64,000 bases of DNA, from the NCBI GenBank assembly GCA_022447225.1, contig JAKVAZ010000003.1, positions 62,001-126,000 of the forward strand, read 5' to 3'. This document shows positions 26,168 through 33,830 of this stretch, piece by piece. How positions within the stretch are numbered: position 1 is the first letter of the stretch; each line of letters begins with the position of its first letter. The position numbers were made by a program, and so were the translations under genes. The DNA is from Fuerstiella sp. (lineage in GTDB: Bacteria; Planctomycetota; Planctomycetia; Planctomycetales; Planctomycetaceae). The notes under the pieces were generated by a model that had not been told where the DNA came from, searched no databases, and saw only the letters and a list, made by a program, of their open reading frames with translations.

Positions 26168-26686
26168 TCAGCCGTCCACGTAAACCGGTTCAGACATTTG
26201 TGGAAGGTCTACAATTCTGGCTTCACGGGTTGTGGTCTCCAGAACAGCCAGAGATGGTTTTCGATACATCCAGCCACCGATTTCGCCTGGGTTAATAAAC
26301 ACACGTCCGTGTCGATCTTTCGCGATGCTGGAACGGTGGCTGTGGGCGAAGACAACGACATCGGCACCGTCAATGTAGTCGCGTATTTCAGTGAGTTGAT
26401 GAGCCATCAGGATATTCAGACCGTCTCCAGTGCGAAAGCAGACCGGCCCGTGGGCGAGTGTGCCAACGATTTTCATTCCACCCGCGATTCCAGTCCGGTT
26501 GCCGTCATTGTCACCAAGGCAGGCAATAACCTTACCTCGGAGTTTCCGCAGGGATGGTACCACCAGAGGCGAAACAAAATCGCCGGCAATCAGGACGACG
26601 TCCACCTGTATCCCGTTAAGAAGATTGACAGCATGCCGTGCATTATCGACGTTATCGTGAATGTCTGCAATTACTCCGATCTTCAT
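26168..26686 (-). CDS. YfcE/MJ0936-type metallophosphoesterase
   Basis: 172 residues from the ATG ending at 26686, where MKIGVIADIHDN is the standard family start; an open extension upstream to 26803 looks unused. Metal ligands are complete: DIHDN (Asp, His), AGDFVSP (Asp), LGDNDGNR (Asn, Asp), MAHQL (His) and FAHSHRSS (two His). Such small soluble enzymes hydrolyse phosphodiesters such as cyclic nucleotides; the physiological substrate is usually unknown. It follows the radical SAM gene on the same strand after 88 bases and could share its transcript. Confidence 0.88.
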   Translation of the reverse strand: MKIGVIADIHDNVDNARHAVNLLNGIQVDVVLIAGDFVSPLVVPSLRKLRGKVIACLGDNDGNRTGIAGGMKIVGTLAHGPVCFRTGDGLNILMAHQLTEIRDYIDGADVVVFAHSHRSSIAKDRHGRVFINPGEIGGWMYRKPSLAVLETTTREARIVDLPQMSEPVYVDG

Positions 26687-26774
26687 CGATATCGATCCGA
26701 ATTCCGCTGATAATAACTGGTCGCACCTGAAGGGACTGGCCATTAAGGCTACCGCCCGACTGTAATCGTTACAA

Positions 26775-27707
26775 TCACGGGAAAAACTTTGCTGTAAGGC
26801 CACAGCGGGAACGGATTCTGTCTGCGATGTCCTCCAGCTGTCCGGCTGTCAGCGGAGACACAAACGACTCTGCCGGTCGGCGTGCGACTGTGTAGATCTG
26901 TACCAGCTCAATCCGGCCTCCGGCTGCAATTACCTCGTTGAGGCGATTGCAGTATTCTGTGATTTCAGAATCTGAGGGGCCTTGCTGGTGGACGTTCATA
27001 AACAGGCTTTGGATTACCAGCGGACGAATCTGAGCCGCTGCGGTAATGTTGTCCAGAATCTGTCTGAATGGAATGGTTGTTCGCTCAATCAGCCGGTAAT
27101 ACTCTTCAGTTCCCGCATCAAGCTTGGCCCAGATCTGTCCGCAATTACGGTCCAGTGTCCGCAGGCCGCGTTTGATATGGTCTCGGTGAAACATTGAAGC
27201 ATTCGTGATGAGTACCATCTTTGTTTCCGCAGGAGTCAGTGTTTTTCGCAGCTCCGCTGTTCGCGAGATAATCTCATCGAAGTTGACAAAGGTTGTTGGT
27301 TCTCCGTCTCCGCTGAAGGCGATGTCATTGAGTCGCCGGAGTCGGAATGGAGTGTCCTGGAATCGCACTGATGTATAGATTTCTCCGGAAACGGCCAGTT
27401 TCAGTACATTTCGGAGTTCGTCCAGCAGCTGATCCATGCTCACAAATTTTGTATCCGCATCAGAACGTCGATCGACCTGACAATAGATACAGTCGAAATT
27501 GCAAATCCTGTCCGGGTTCAGATTGATCCCGATCGAAAGTCCTTCGCTGCGGCGTGACACCACAGGATAGACGAATTTGTTTTGCGCGAAATTTCGGCTG
27601 TGTCGCCGGAACACGTCGGGGCGTGCGCCGACAGTGTCTGTCGGTGCGTTGAGAGCCGTCAATGTTTCCGGATTCGGATGGGAAGCCATGGAGCCGGTCA
27701 CCTTCAT
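26775..27707 (-). CDS. Radical SAM protein
   Basis: 310 residues from the ATG ending at 27707 (a second ATG lies six codons in). The 4Fe-4S site is CNFDCIYCQ with Cys 69, 73 and 76 (CxxxCxxC). Further blocks fit the family: FSGDGEPTTFVNFDEI, the glycine/acidic region that contacts SAM, MVLITNASM, and WAKLDAGTEEYYRLIERT. The overall type is that of COG0731-like proteins, related to the tRNA wyosine enzyme TYW1 but without its flavodoxin part. Substrate unknown. No signal peptide; cytoplasmic. Good codon pattern throughout. Confidence 0.87.
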   Translation of the reverse strand: MKVTGSMASHPNPETLTALNAPTDTVGARPDVFRRHSRNFAQNKFVYPVVSRRSEGLSIGINLNPDRICNFDCIYCQVDRRSDADTKFVSMDQLLDELRNVLKLAVSGEIYTSVRFQDTPFRLRRLNDIAFSGDGEPTTFVNFDEIISRTAELRKTLTPAETKMVLITNASMFHRDHIKRGLRTLDRNCGQIWAKLDAGTEEYYRLIERTTIPFRQILDNITAAAQIRPLVIQSLFMNVHQQGPSDSEITEYCNRLNEVIAAGGRIELVQIYTVARRPAESFVSPLTAGQLEDIADRIRSRCGLTAKFFP

Positions 27708-28116
27708 TTTATCGTTATCGCAGCGGACTGTGCTCGTTATTCTTGCGCCTCAGCCGGAAAAGGCCAGCAGCCACTGCGATGGTTTGAAAAATTCACCGAA
27801 GGGAGTCGGTATTCATGAAGTTTCACCTGTTTCCTGCGTTTATTGTCTCTGCTGCTGTCCGCGGATGTCAACGGTCAGATGTGGATTCGGACCCGTCAAA
27901 CAAAGCTTTGCAGTTGGTCTTTGTTCTCGAGTACGATGTTTTTCGGATGGCGCAGCAATAGATCCAAAAACGTTAGGAAGATCACGCGACTAATTAGAGA
28001 GAGTAGGGGCAAGCACTCGCGGTATGGTTCGCGATGACCAACAAGCCTAGCCTGTTTCGATGTAATAAGTTCAGTGTAACGATCAATAGTGAATTAAAAA
28101 TGGAAGTTGCACCCAA
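27708..28116. other. Gap with AT-rich right half
   Basis: About 410 bases. The left half has average composition and holds a 48-codon lipoprotein-like frame. From about 27960 the sequence becomes AT-rich, continuing into the glycosyltransferase gene, so the left border of a foreign segment may lie here. Confidence 0.45.
27815..27961 (+). CDS. Short lipoprotein-like frame, possibly truncated
   Basis: 48 codons from ATG 27815, with GGGAG nine bases before it. MKFHLFPAFIVSAAVRGC looks like a short lipoprotein signal with a lipobox-like Cys, followed by only 30 residues (ending LEYDVFRMAQQ). No family recognised. It may be the left stump of a gene cut when the AT-rich segment arrived, or it may be chance. 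Confidence 0.25.
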   Translation: MKFHLFPAFIVSAAVRGCQRSDVDSDPSNKALQLVFVLEYDVFRMAQQ

Positions 28117-29250
28117 TTGAAATGGCGATTGTTACATATCTCCAAGACACTAGGGCTTGGGGGAGCAGAGCGTCAGGTCGTTGATAACGCAAAATTTGCT
28201 CAGGAAAAATATATTCCGGTAAAAGTTGCGTACATTCACGGCTCGGATGGCCTCGTTGATGAACTTGAATCTGCGCAAATTTCGTCAATTCGTTTAGGCC
28301 ATGTGGGATGGCGTGGATTGCTCAAAGCTGGAAGATCGTTAAGGCAGGAGTTGCGGGGCGGGGGGAACGGAATGGTGACCGTCGTCTGTCATGATCTCTA
28401 CACTAGAATCGTTTTGTGGATTAGTGGTGTTTCGACTGAGAATATTTTTGTTGTCGCCGTTTTACATGGCATGCATTATGACGCCTACCCTGCGGTAACC
28501 CTCCGTAAGAGGCTTTTAAAGAAATTACATGCCAGGTTATTAAAGCACGCAGATCGGTTGATCGCCGTGAGCGGGGCGGTTCGAGAACATTACAACCAAC
28601 ATTTAGGATTAGATTGCCGATTGGTTATTCCAAATGGCATTACGCAAGATGTGATGGAATTTGTCGACAAGCGTTCCAGACGGCGTGCGCTGAGTTCCTG
28701 TGGAAAGGTGTATTCTTTGGTGAGCGTGGGGCGGTTGGTTCATGAGAAGGGTTTCGATGTTCTGCTGGAAATTTTGAAGCTGTTAAAAGAACAGTTGTCT
28801 TTTCATTGCACGATAATCGGAGATGGGCCCATGCGTGGGCAATTGGAGGCACAAGTATCAAAACTAAGGCTCACCGATAAAGTTACTCTTCTCGGCTCCA
28901 TTTCTCATGTCGACGTTCTGGAAACGTTAGACGCTGCTGATCTTTGCCTTGTGACCTCAAGACAAGAGGGTTTTCCGCTTGTGCCCGTTGAATCCATGGC
29001 GCTCGGTGTGCCCGTGATTTCCTCCCTGGCGGGTGGAATACCCGAGCTTATTTGCGATGGAGTAAATGGATTTCTGGTGGATCGTTTTGAACCTGCTGAG
29101 TTTTCGGAAAAAATAATAAAAGTCCTTGAAGACCCCATGCTTTATATGGATTCGTCATTGGCTGCAATTGAATCCGTACAAGCTTACAAACCAGGGGTGC
29201 TTCAGGCTCGCTGGTTAGATGCCTATTTACCAACCAACTCGCGGACGTAG
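28117..29250 (+). CDS. Family-4-type glycosyltransferase, likely acquired
   Basis: 377 residues. No ATG fits, so the TTG at 28117 is taken as start, giving MKWRLLHISKTLGLGGAERQVVD, the usual GT4 opening with the Gly-Gly loop. Later: LIAVSGAVREHY, LVIPNGIT, YSLVSVGRLVHEKGFDVLLEIL, IIGDGPMRGQLE, VTLLGSISHVDVLETLDAADLCLVTSRQEGFPLVPVESMALGVPVISS, holding the family's E-x7-E motif. Likely role: sugar transfer in surface polysaccharide assembly at the cytoplasmic side of the membrane. The gene is visibly richer in AT and TTA/AAA codons than its neighbours. Its last few residues (after about LDAYLP) seem to be read from the remnant of another glycosyltransferase. Confidence 0.85.
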   Translation: MKWRLLHISKTLGLGGAERQVVDNAKFAQEKYIPVKVAYIHGSDGLVDELESAQISSIRLGHVGWRGLLKAGRSLRQELRGGGNGMVTVVCHDLYTRIVLWISGVSTENIFVVAVLHGMHYDAYPAVTLRKRLLKKLHARLLKHADRLIAVSGAVREHYNQHLGLDCRLVIPNGITQDVMEFVDKRSRRRALSSCGKVYSLVSVGRLVHEKGFDVLLEILKLLKEQLSFHCTIIGDGPMRGQLEAQVSKLRLTDKVTLLGSISHVDVLETLDAADLCLVTSRQEGFPLVPVESMALGVPVISSLAGGIPELICDGVNGFLVDRFEPAEFSEKIIKVLEDPMLYMDSSLAAIESVQAYKPGVLQARWLDAYLPTNSRT

Positions 29251-29498
29251 TGGTGGCTGGTAATCAGTATTTAAAACGTCAGGCTGAGGCTTTGGGAGCG
29301 CGAGCCTATTGCTTGGAGGTTGCCGAAAATACGGAGCGCATTCTTCAGCGTGCCCCACATGAAGAAGCCCGGCGTAACCCTGGGCTGGTTAGGTTCACGC
29401 AGTACGGAAAAGTATCTGCATCTACTTACGCCGATATTTATTCGTTGTTTCAGCGGTTCCCGAAGGCACGCTTGCTTGTCGTCGGAAGGGGCGCATAC
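29235..29498 (+). pseudogene. Internal piece of a second glycosyltransferase
   Basis: QLADVVVAGNQYLKRQAEALGA, split here across the junction, is a well-known internal block of GT4-type glycosyltransferases, normally about 100 residues into the protein. The next family block, VTLGWLGSRSTEKYLHL, is present but in another frame (around 29380-29430), and QRFPKARLLVVG returns to the first frame. So at least two frameshifts are needed, and both the N-terminal Rossmann half and the whole C-terminal nucleotide-sugar domain are absent. It directly abuts the stop of the AT-rich glycosyltransferase, which uses out-of-frame bases of this piece for its own end. Confidence 0.7.
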
Positions 29499-30402
29499 CG
29501 CCAAGCGGAATCAGTTGGACCTGGCGTGAAATATCCGCGTGGTCATCATGCTCAGAAACTGGATGGCCAGTACATCACTTATGATTCTTGGAATCCATCC
29601 GACACAATCCCCAGGAATACTGTTCTCTGTATCGATCTGCCAGGAAACGGATAATCACTGATTCGGTGTCGCAACCATCGGGTTCATCCCGGACAGCATT
29701 GGGCTTCTGTCGTTTGATTTGGGTGACGGCGAAGTCCGGTAAAATTGATAGCCGGCAGGTTTACTCCTGGACAGACGTACCTTTCCGGGGATTCGAAATC
29801 GGCCGGGTCAGTGTATGTTCCGGACGGAATTACGTCCGGTGCCTGTATTCCGGATCGTAGAACCCGCCTGCCGCTGGAGGTTCAGCGTCAGGAACTGCGT
29901 AATGTCGAAATTGTAACGCCCGATGAACCATTAGTTTCTCAGAAAAAATGACGTGCAACCACCGGTACGTCTGTTTGCCGAAGAACGTGGCCTGGTTGTT
30001 CTCACGCAGACAAACAGTTCGGGTGTCATGTCGGTTTTCGACCTAACAGTGTGAAAACACGTGGCGGGTGCAAAAATCCCTTCCATCCTCCGCTGATCCA
30101 GTGCCATGTCGTGTGGATTTGGTTTCAAGAGACGATGTGAACCGTTTTCGTTCAACGTGTTGTCAGGCGAGAACATTCACCAAACAATGATGCTGCTGTG
30201 TTATCGGGGTGGATCGCGATACCCGCAGACTTCCGGTAGAATCAGTGCGGGCTGAACGCTGTTAATATTTATAGGCATGTTCACGCGCGAGTTCGCGGCC
30301 GGCAGACAAACTGCGGCTCAGGTCGATCCGTCTCGGGAACAGACGAGCGACATTTGCTCCCGTGAGTCAATTTCTGTATCGGGATCTCCGTTAGGGCTGA
30401 GT
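29499..30402. other. Gap, no recognised gene, one hairpin
   Basis: About 900 bases between the glycosyltransferase remnant and glnA. Frames such as plus 29588-29860 and 29745-29951 show no family motif; they may be degraded coding sequence. A perfect 7-bp hairpin lies at 29820-29839. The glnA promoter and any nitrogen-control site should be in the last 200 bases, but I cannot identify boxes by eye. Confidence 0.45.
29820..29839. terminator. Possible hairpin, 7-bp stem
   Basis: CCGGACG and CGTCCGG pair perfectly around GAATTA. No T tract follows on either strand. It may be a terminator-like structure after the glycosyltransferase region or an incidental palindrome. Confidence 0.25.
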
Positions 30403-31821
30403 ATGACAATGAATGAATATTCGCCGCGTGAAGTGATCGCGCTGTGTCGGCAGCGTGAAATTCAGGCTGCTGATCTGCGATTCACTGATTTTCGAGGCTA
30501 TCAGCGGCATTTCACGATTCCCTCTGCACAACTGACAGAACACTGTTTTGATGACGGGTTTGGTTTCGACGGATCATCCATGAGTGGCTGGCAGGTGATT
30601 CATGAAAGCGACATGTTGATTATACCGGATCCCCGGACAGCGTTCGTTGATCCGTTTATGCCGTCGACGCTCGCAATTATTGGTAACGTCAAAGATCCAG
30701 TAACTCATCAAAGCTATGCACGCGATCCCCGGAACATTGCCCGCAAGGCAGAAAACTACATGGTTTCTACCGGAATTGCGGATCAACTGGGACTCGGACC
30801 TGAAGTGGAATTCTTCGTATTTGACGATGTGCGGTTTGATCAATCGCAGCACGAGGCGTTCTACCACGTCGAAAGTCGCGAGGGACAGTGGAATCGTGGT
30901 CGAGCGGGATCGAAAGGATATCAGGTGCGATATCGCGAAGGATACCTGCCGATGCCGCCGGCTGATTCACTGGCCTCACTCAGAACAGAAATTATGCTGG
31001 CTCTGAAGGCAGGAGGTGTGCCGGCCGAGGCACAGCACCGGGAAGTCGCGACAGCCGGTCAATGTCAGGTGGATCTGGATTTTGACTCACTGGTTCGTAC
31101 TGCCGATCACCTGATGCGTCTGAAATACCTCGTGCGTAACGTTGCTGCCAGTCATGACAAATCTGCTACGTTTATGCCCAAGCCGTTGTGGAATGACAAC
31201 GGGTCCGGGCTGCATCTGCGGATGACTTTATGGAAAGACAATTCACCGTTGTTCGCCGGAAACGGATACGGTGGTCTCAGTCAAACGGCGATGTTTGCAC
31301 TCGGCGGAATTTTGCAGCATACCAGGTCACTGTTGGCGTTTTGCTGTCCAACAACCAACAGTTACAGACGGCTGGTGTCAGGTTTCGACGCACCGGTTAA
31401 TGTTTCCTACAGCTACCGGAATCGTTCTGCTGCAGTACGAATTCCCGTGAACTGTGGTGACGATGATCGTCGGTCTCTGGAGTTCCGTTGTCCTGATCCG
31501 GCCTGTAACCCGTATCTGGCCGGAGCCGCCGTGCTGATGGCGATGCTCGATGGTATCCAGAACCGGATCGAACCGGGCCGGCCACTGGATAAGGATCTAT
31601 ATGATCTGGAGCCCCAGGAACAACAGGGATTGCCTCAGATCCCGTGTTCTCTCAGTGAATCCCTGCTGGCGCTGGAACAGGATCAGGATTACCTTTTGCA
31701 GGGAGATGTCTTCACATCGGACGTGCTTGAGACCTGGATTCAGCATAAACGGGCTGATGAAGTGGATGCCATTCGTCAGCGTCCCCACCCATTCGAATTT
31801 ACGATGTACTACGACTGTTGA
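30403..31821 (+). CDS. glnA: Type I glutamine synthetase
   Basis: 472 residues from ATG 30403; the frame is open back to 30277 but MTMNEYSPREVIALC is the normal beginning. GlnA joins ammonia to glutamate with ATP in a cytoplasmic dodecamer. Family blocks seen: GFDGSSMSGW, LGPEVEFFVFD with metal ligands, AEAQHREVATAGQCQVDL, TFMPKPLWNDNGSGLHLRMTLW, and the RSAAVRIP-LEFRCPDPACNPYLA block. Tyr 400 in DLYDLEPQE corresponds to the adenylylation site of the GSI-beta type, so control by adenylylation is likely. No glnB or glnE gene is adjacent. Confidence 0.96.
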   Translation: MTMNEYSPREVIALCRQREIQAADLRFTDFRGYQRHFTIPSAQLTEHCFDDGFGFDGSSMSGWQVIHESDMLIIPDPRTAFVDPFMPSTLAIIGNVKDPVTHQSYARDPRNIARKAENYMVSTGIADQLGLGPEVEFFVFDDVRFDQSQHEAFYHVESREGQWNRGRAGSKGYQVRYREGYLPMPPADSLASLRTEIMLALKAGGVPAEAQHREVATAGQCQVDLDFDSLVRTADHLMRLKYLVRNVAASHDKSATFMPKPLWNDNGSGLHLRMTLWKDNSPLFAGNGYGGLSQTAMFALGGILQHTRSLLAFCCPTTNSYRRLVSGFDAPVNVSYSYRNRSAAVRIPVNCGDDDRRSLEFRCPDPACNPYLAGAAVLMAMLDGIQNRIEPGRPLDKDLYDLEPQEQQGLPQIPCSLSESLLALEQDQDYLLQGDVFTSDVLETWIQHKRADEVDAIRQRPHPFEFTMYYDC

Positions 31822-31991
31822 ACCGGTCGGTCATTAGTTGCCGGACTCAACGGACTGAGTTTGTTGTTTGTCCGAAGTAAATCCAACGGGTGTGATTACC
31901 CGTATATCCAAAAGAGATACGGCAGGGACAACAGTTGGAAAACATGGTCATGATATGTGTTGATCATCCGTCTATATTTGGGAATTCATGA

Positions 31992-32692
31992 GTGTCTGTC
32001 AGCTTTTCGTATTTAAAAAAATATCGGATTGGACAGACAAGTACGTTCGCGGCAGGTTTCATTGAGTTTGTCGTGTCCGCAAATAACTCCAACGAATTCC
32101 ATCGCCACTTCCTTCGGTCGGTCAGTCAACTGACGAAGAATCCAGGTGTTGCGATAGAGAAAATATGTGATCTGTCCGCCCAAAGAATGGTGCGGCTGGC
32201 TATGACCGTTGCGTCGAGTCAATCCGACCCTGAAGATGCATTGCAGGCCGCTTTTTTACGAGTCGCCGCCCGCCCCAAACTCACGGCCAAAGCAGGTCTC
32301 CTCTGGCCTTATCTCATCCGCATTGCTCGAAATGAAGCACTCAGGATTGCACAGAAGAGACGTTCTTCAGAGTGTGGAGACTAAGACCGATCCGGAAATA
32401 CGCCGACTCCTGATGAAATTTTCCAGCAGGAAGAAACGGCGCAGCGGGTCCGCGAATTGTCCGGGCGCTGCCCTCTGCGCAGTATGAAGTCGTCATCCTG
32501 AAACATTGGGAAGATCTTACCTTTCCCGAGATCGCAGAAGCACTTGGTAAGTCACAAAACACAGTGGCCAGCCGATACCGTTATGCCATGGAAAATCTGC
32601 AGCTGAGTTTGCAGCCTTTGATTCGCGACCTGGTAAGGTTCCTTCGAAATACTGTGCTCAGGAATCTCATGTCTAATGTTCTTGTTTTATGA
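31992..32692 (+). pseudogene. ECF sigma factor broken by a stop and a frameshift
   Basis: Region 2 is clear in the first frame: LSAQRMVRLAMTVASSQSDPEDALQAAFLRVAA followed by LWPYLIRIARNEALRIAQKRR. A TAA at 32382-32384 then interrupts it. The same frame continues after the stop with TPDEIFQQEETAQRVRELSG. Near 32463 the frame changes, and region 4 follows in the new frame to 32692: ALPSAQYEVVILKHWEDLTFPEIAEALGKSQNTVASRYRYAMENL. Loss of one G from a GGGG run would explain the second break. Unless both are sequencing errors or unusual recoding, no complete sigma factor can be made. The family is the planctomycetal ECF type with RMVRLA. Confidence 0.75.
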
Positions 32693-32719
32693 TTCCTGGC
32701 CGATCTGATTTATGGTGGC

Positions 32720-33184
32720 TTGGTCAGGTTACTGTGGTTATGCATTTGTTTTTTTTCAATATTTGGCGTTGCTGCCGCCGGACTACGTCTCATGTCTATT
32801 CCTTACCAGCGTCTTCCCGAACCGACTCTGTCTGAAACCGAACTGATTCGTGCTGCCGATACGTTACCGGAGTTGTCAACTGCTTTGCGCTCCAGGACAT
32901 TCCTGAGGTGCCAGGAACAGGTCGTCTGCCCGCGAAACAGGTACCGATTCCGGCTTGTATCTGCAGCAGGCCTGGTGGTGTCTGCTGCGTTTGCGATTTT
33001 ATACGTTTGTTTAGCGATGGTTGCTGAAGGTCCGCTCCCGTCAGTACATGTGTCTGATGGGGCGCCTTCGACGAAGGTCCGGCCTTGGCTGTCAGGTTCT
33101 GATCAGGATGCGGGGCCTGTGATAAGTTTAGGAAATCACGGCATGATCCCGGAAGAACGAAAAGCCAACGGTGTCATTGATTAA
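32720..33184 (+). CDS. Hypothetical membrane protein after the sigma factor
   Basis: 154 codons from TTG 32720, in the same frame as the sigma region-4 part and 27 bases after its stop. Two hydrophobic segments are visible: VRLLWLCICFFSIFGVAAAGL at the start and RLVSAAGLVVSAAFAILYVCLAM near residues 79-101; the part between holds LSETELIRAADTLPEL. The position suggests a regulator or partner of the sigma factor, such as an anti-sigma factor, but no zinc-binding anti-sigma motif is present and I do not recognise the family. The start is uncertain. Confidence 0.4.
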   Translation: MVRLLWLCICFFSIFGVAAAGLRLMSIPYQRLPEPTLSETELIRAADTLPELSTALRSRTFLRCQEQVVCPRNRYRFRLVSAAGLVVSAAFAILYVCLAMVAEGPLPSVHVSDGAPSTKVRPWLSGSDQDAGPVISLGNHGMIPEERKANGVID

Positions 33185-33277
33185 AATTGGTGTGTGGTGT
33201 CGGTGTGCTCCGGACGATGACTAATTAAACGACACTGTAAATCGGATGGTCCCGGTCGGCCTGCGGCCGGTTGTCAG

Positions 33278-33293
33278 GTCCGGCTATCCGGAC
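33278..33293. terminator. Possible bidirectional hairpin
   Basis: GTCCGG and CCGGAC form a 6-bp stem around CTAT, between the ends of two convergent genes (33184 plus, 33325 minus). A second small stem, CGGCC-TGC-GGCCG, lies just before it. There is no T tract. Confidence 0.3.
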
Positions 33294-33324
33294 GCTTCAG
33301 CAGAGAAACGGCAGAAAGGCATCG

Positions 33325-33705
33325 TTACTGGTCGGAAAGTATTTCACTCAGACGTTCTCTGACCGCTGGAGACGAAAATTCCGCTTTACCAAATCCATGA
33401 ACGGCTCCCTCCTGGACGGCGGCAAGCTGAGCATCATCAAAGTTTGAAACAATCATCACAGGCACGTGCGCGTGTTCTTTGTTGTTTTTGAGCGTCTTGA
33501 GTATTTCCATCCCGTCTGTACCGTCCGTGTCCAGTTTGCGGTTGATGAGTACCAGGTCGACGTCCTGGCGGTACAGTGTTTCCAGTGTATCGGACGGTAA
33601 GTCTGTGGCGATCACCTGCACATTGAAATGTCCAACTAAAAACCGCGAGATTGAAGCATGGTCCGGACCACACTGACCCACACTGAGAACCGTTTTCTGT
33701 ATCAT
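33325..33705 (-). CDS. Response-regulator-like receiver domain, Asn at phospho-site
   Basis: 126 residues from the ATG ending at 33705: a single receiver domain and nothing else. The fold is recognisable: TVLSVGQCGPDHASISRFL, DVDLVLINRKLDTDGTDGMEILKTLK, VPVMIVSNFDD and VHGFGKAEF with the conserved Lys. The position that normally carries the phosphorylated Asp is Asn 55 (LVLINRKL), so classical phosphotransfer should not occur. Such stand-alone receivers with NRKL occur in planctomycetes to my knowledge. It may signal by binding rather than by phosphorylation. Its 5' end is 126 bases from the divergently transcribed helical-repeat protein. Confidence 0.8.
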   Translation of the reverse strand: MIQKTVLSVGQCGPDHASISRFLVGHFNVQVIATDLPSDTLETLYRQDVDLVLINRKLDTDGTDGMEILKTLKNNKEHAHVPVMIVSNFDDAQLAAVQEGAVHGFGKAEFSSPAVRERLSEILSDQ

Positions 33706-33830
33706 TCTACTGTTCCCATGTTGAGCATTGATCCTCCTTGTCTGAATTAATGAAAAGACCGGCAGCGGGCAGTCAACGATTTTATGATTCCGTGGCATGT
33801 GGTCGAACACTCGCGTTATACTGGGTGTTC

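Noticed and set aside
29588-29951. Frames of 68-90 codons before glnA
   Set aside because: They overlap in different frames, match nothing I recognise and may be degraded coding sequence; reported only as part of the gap.
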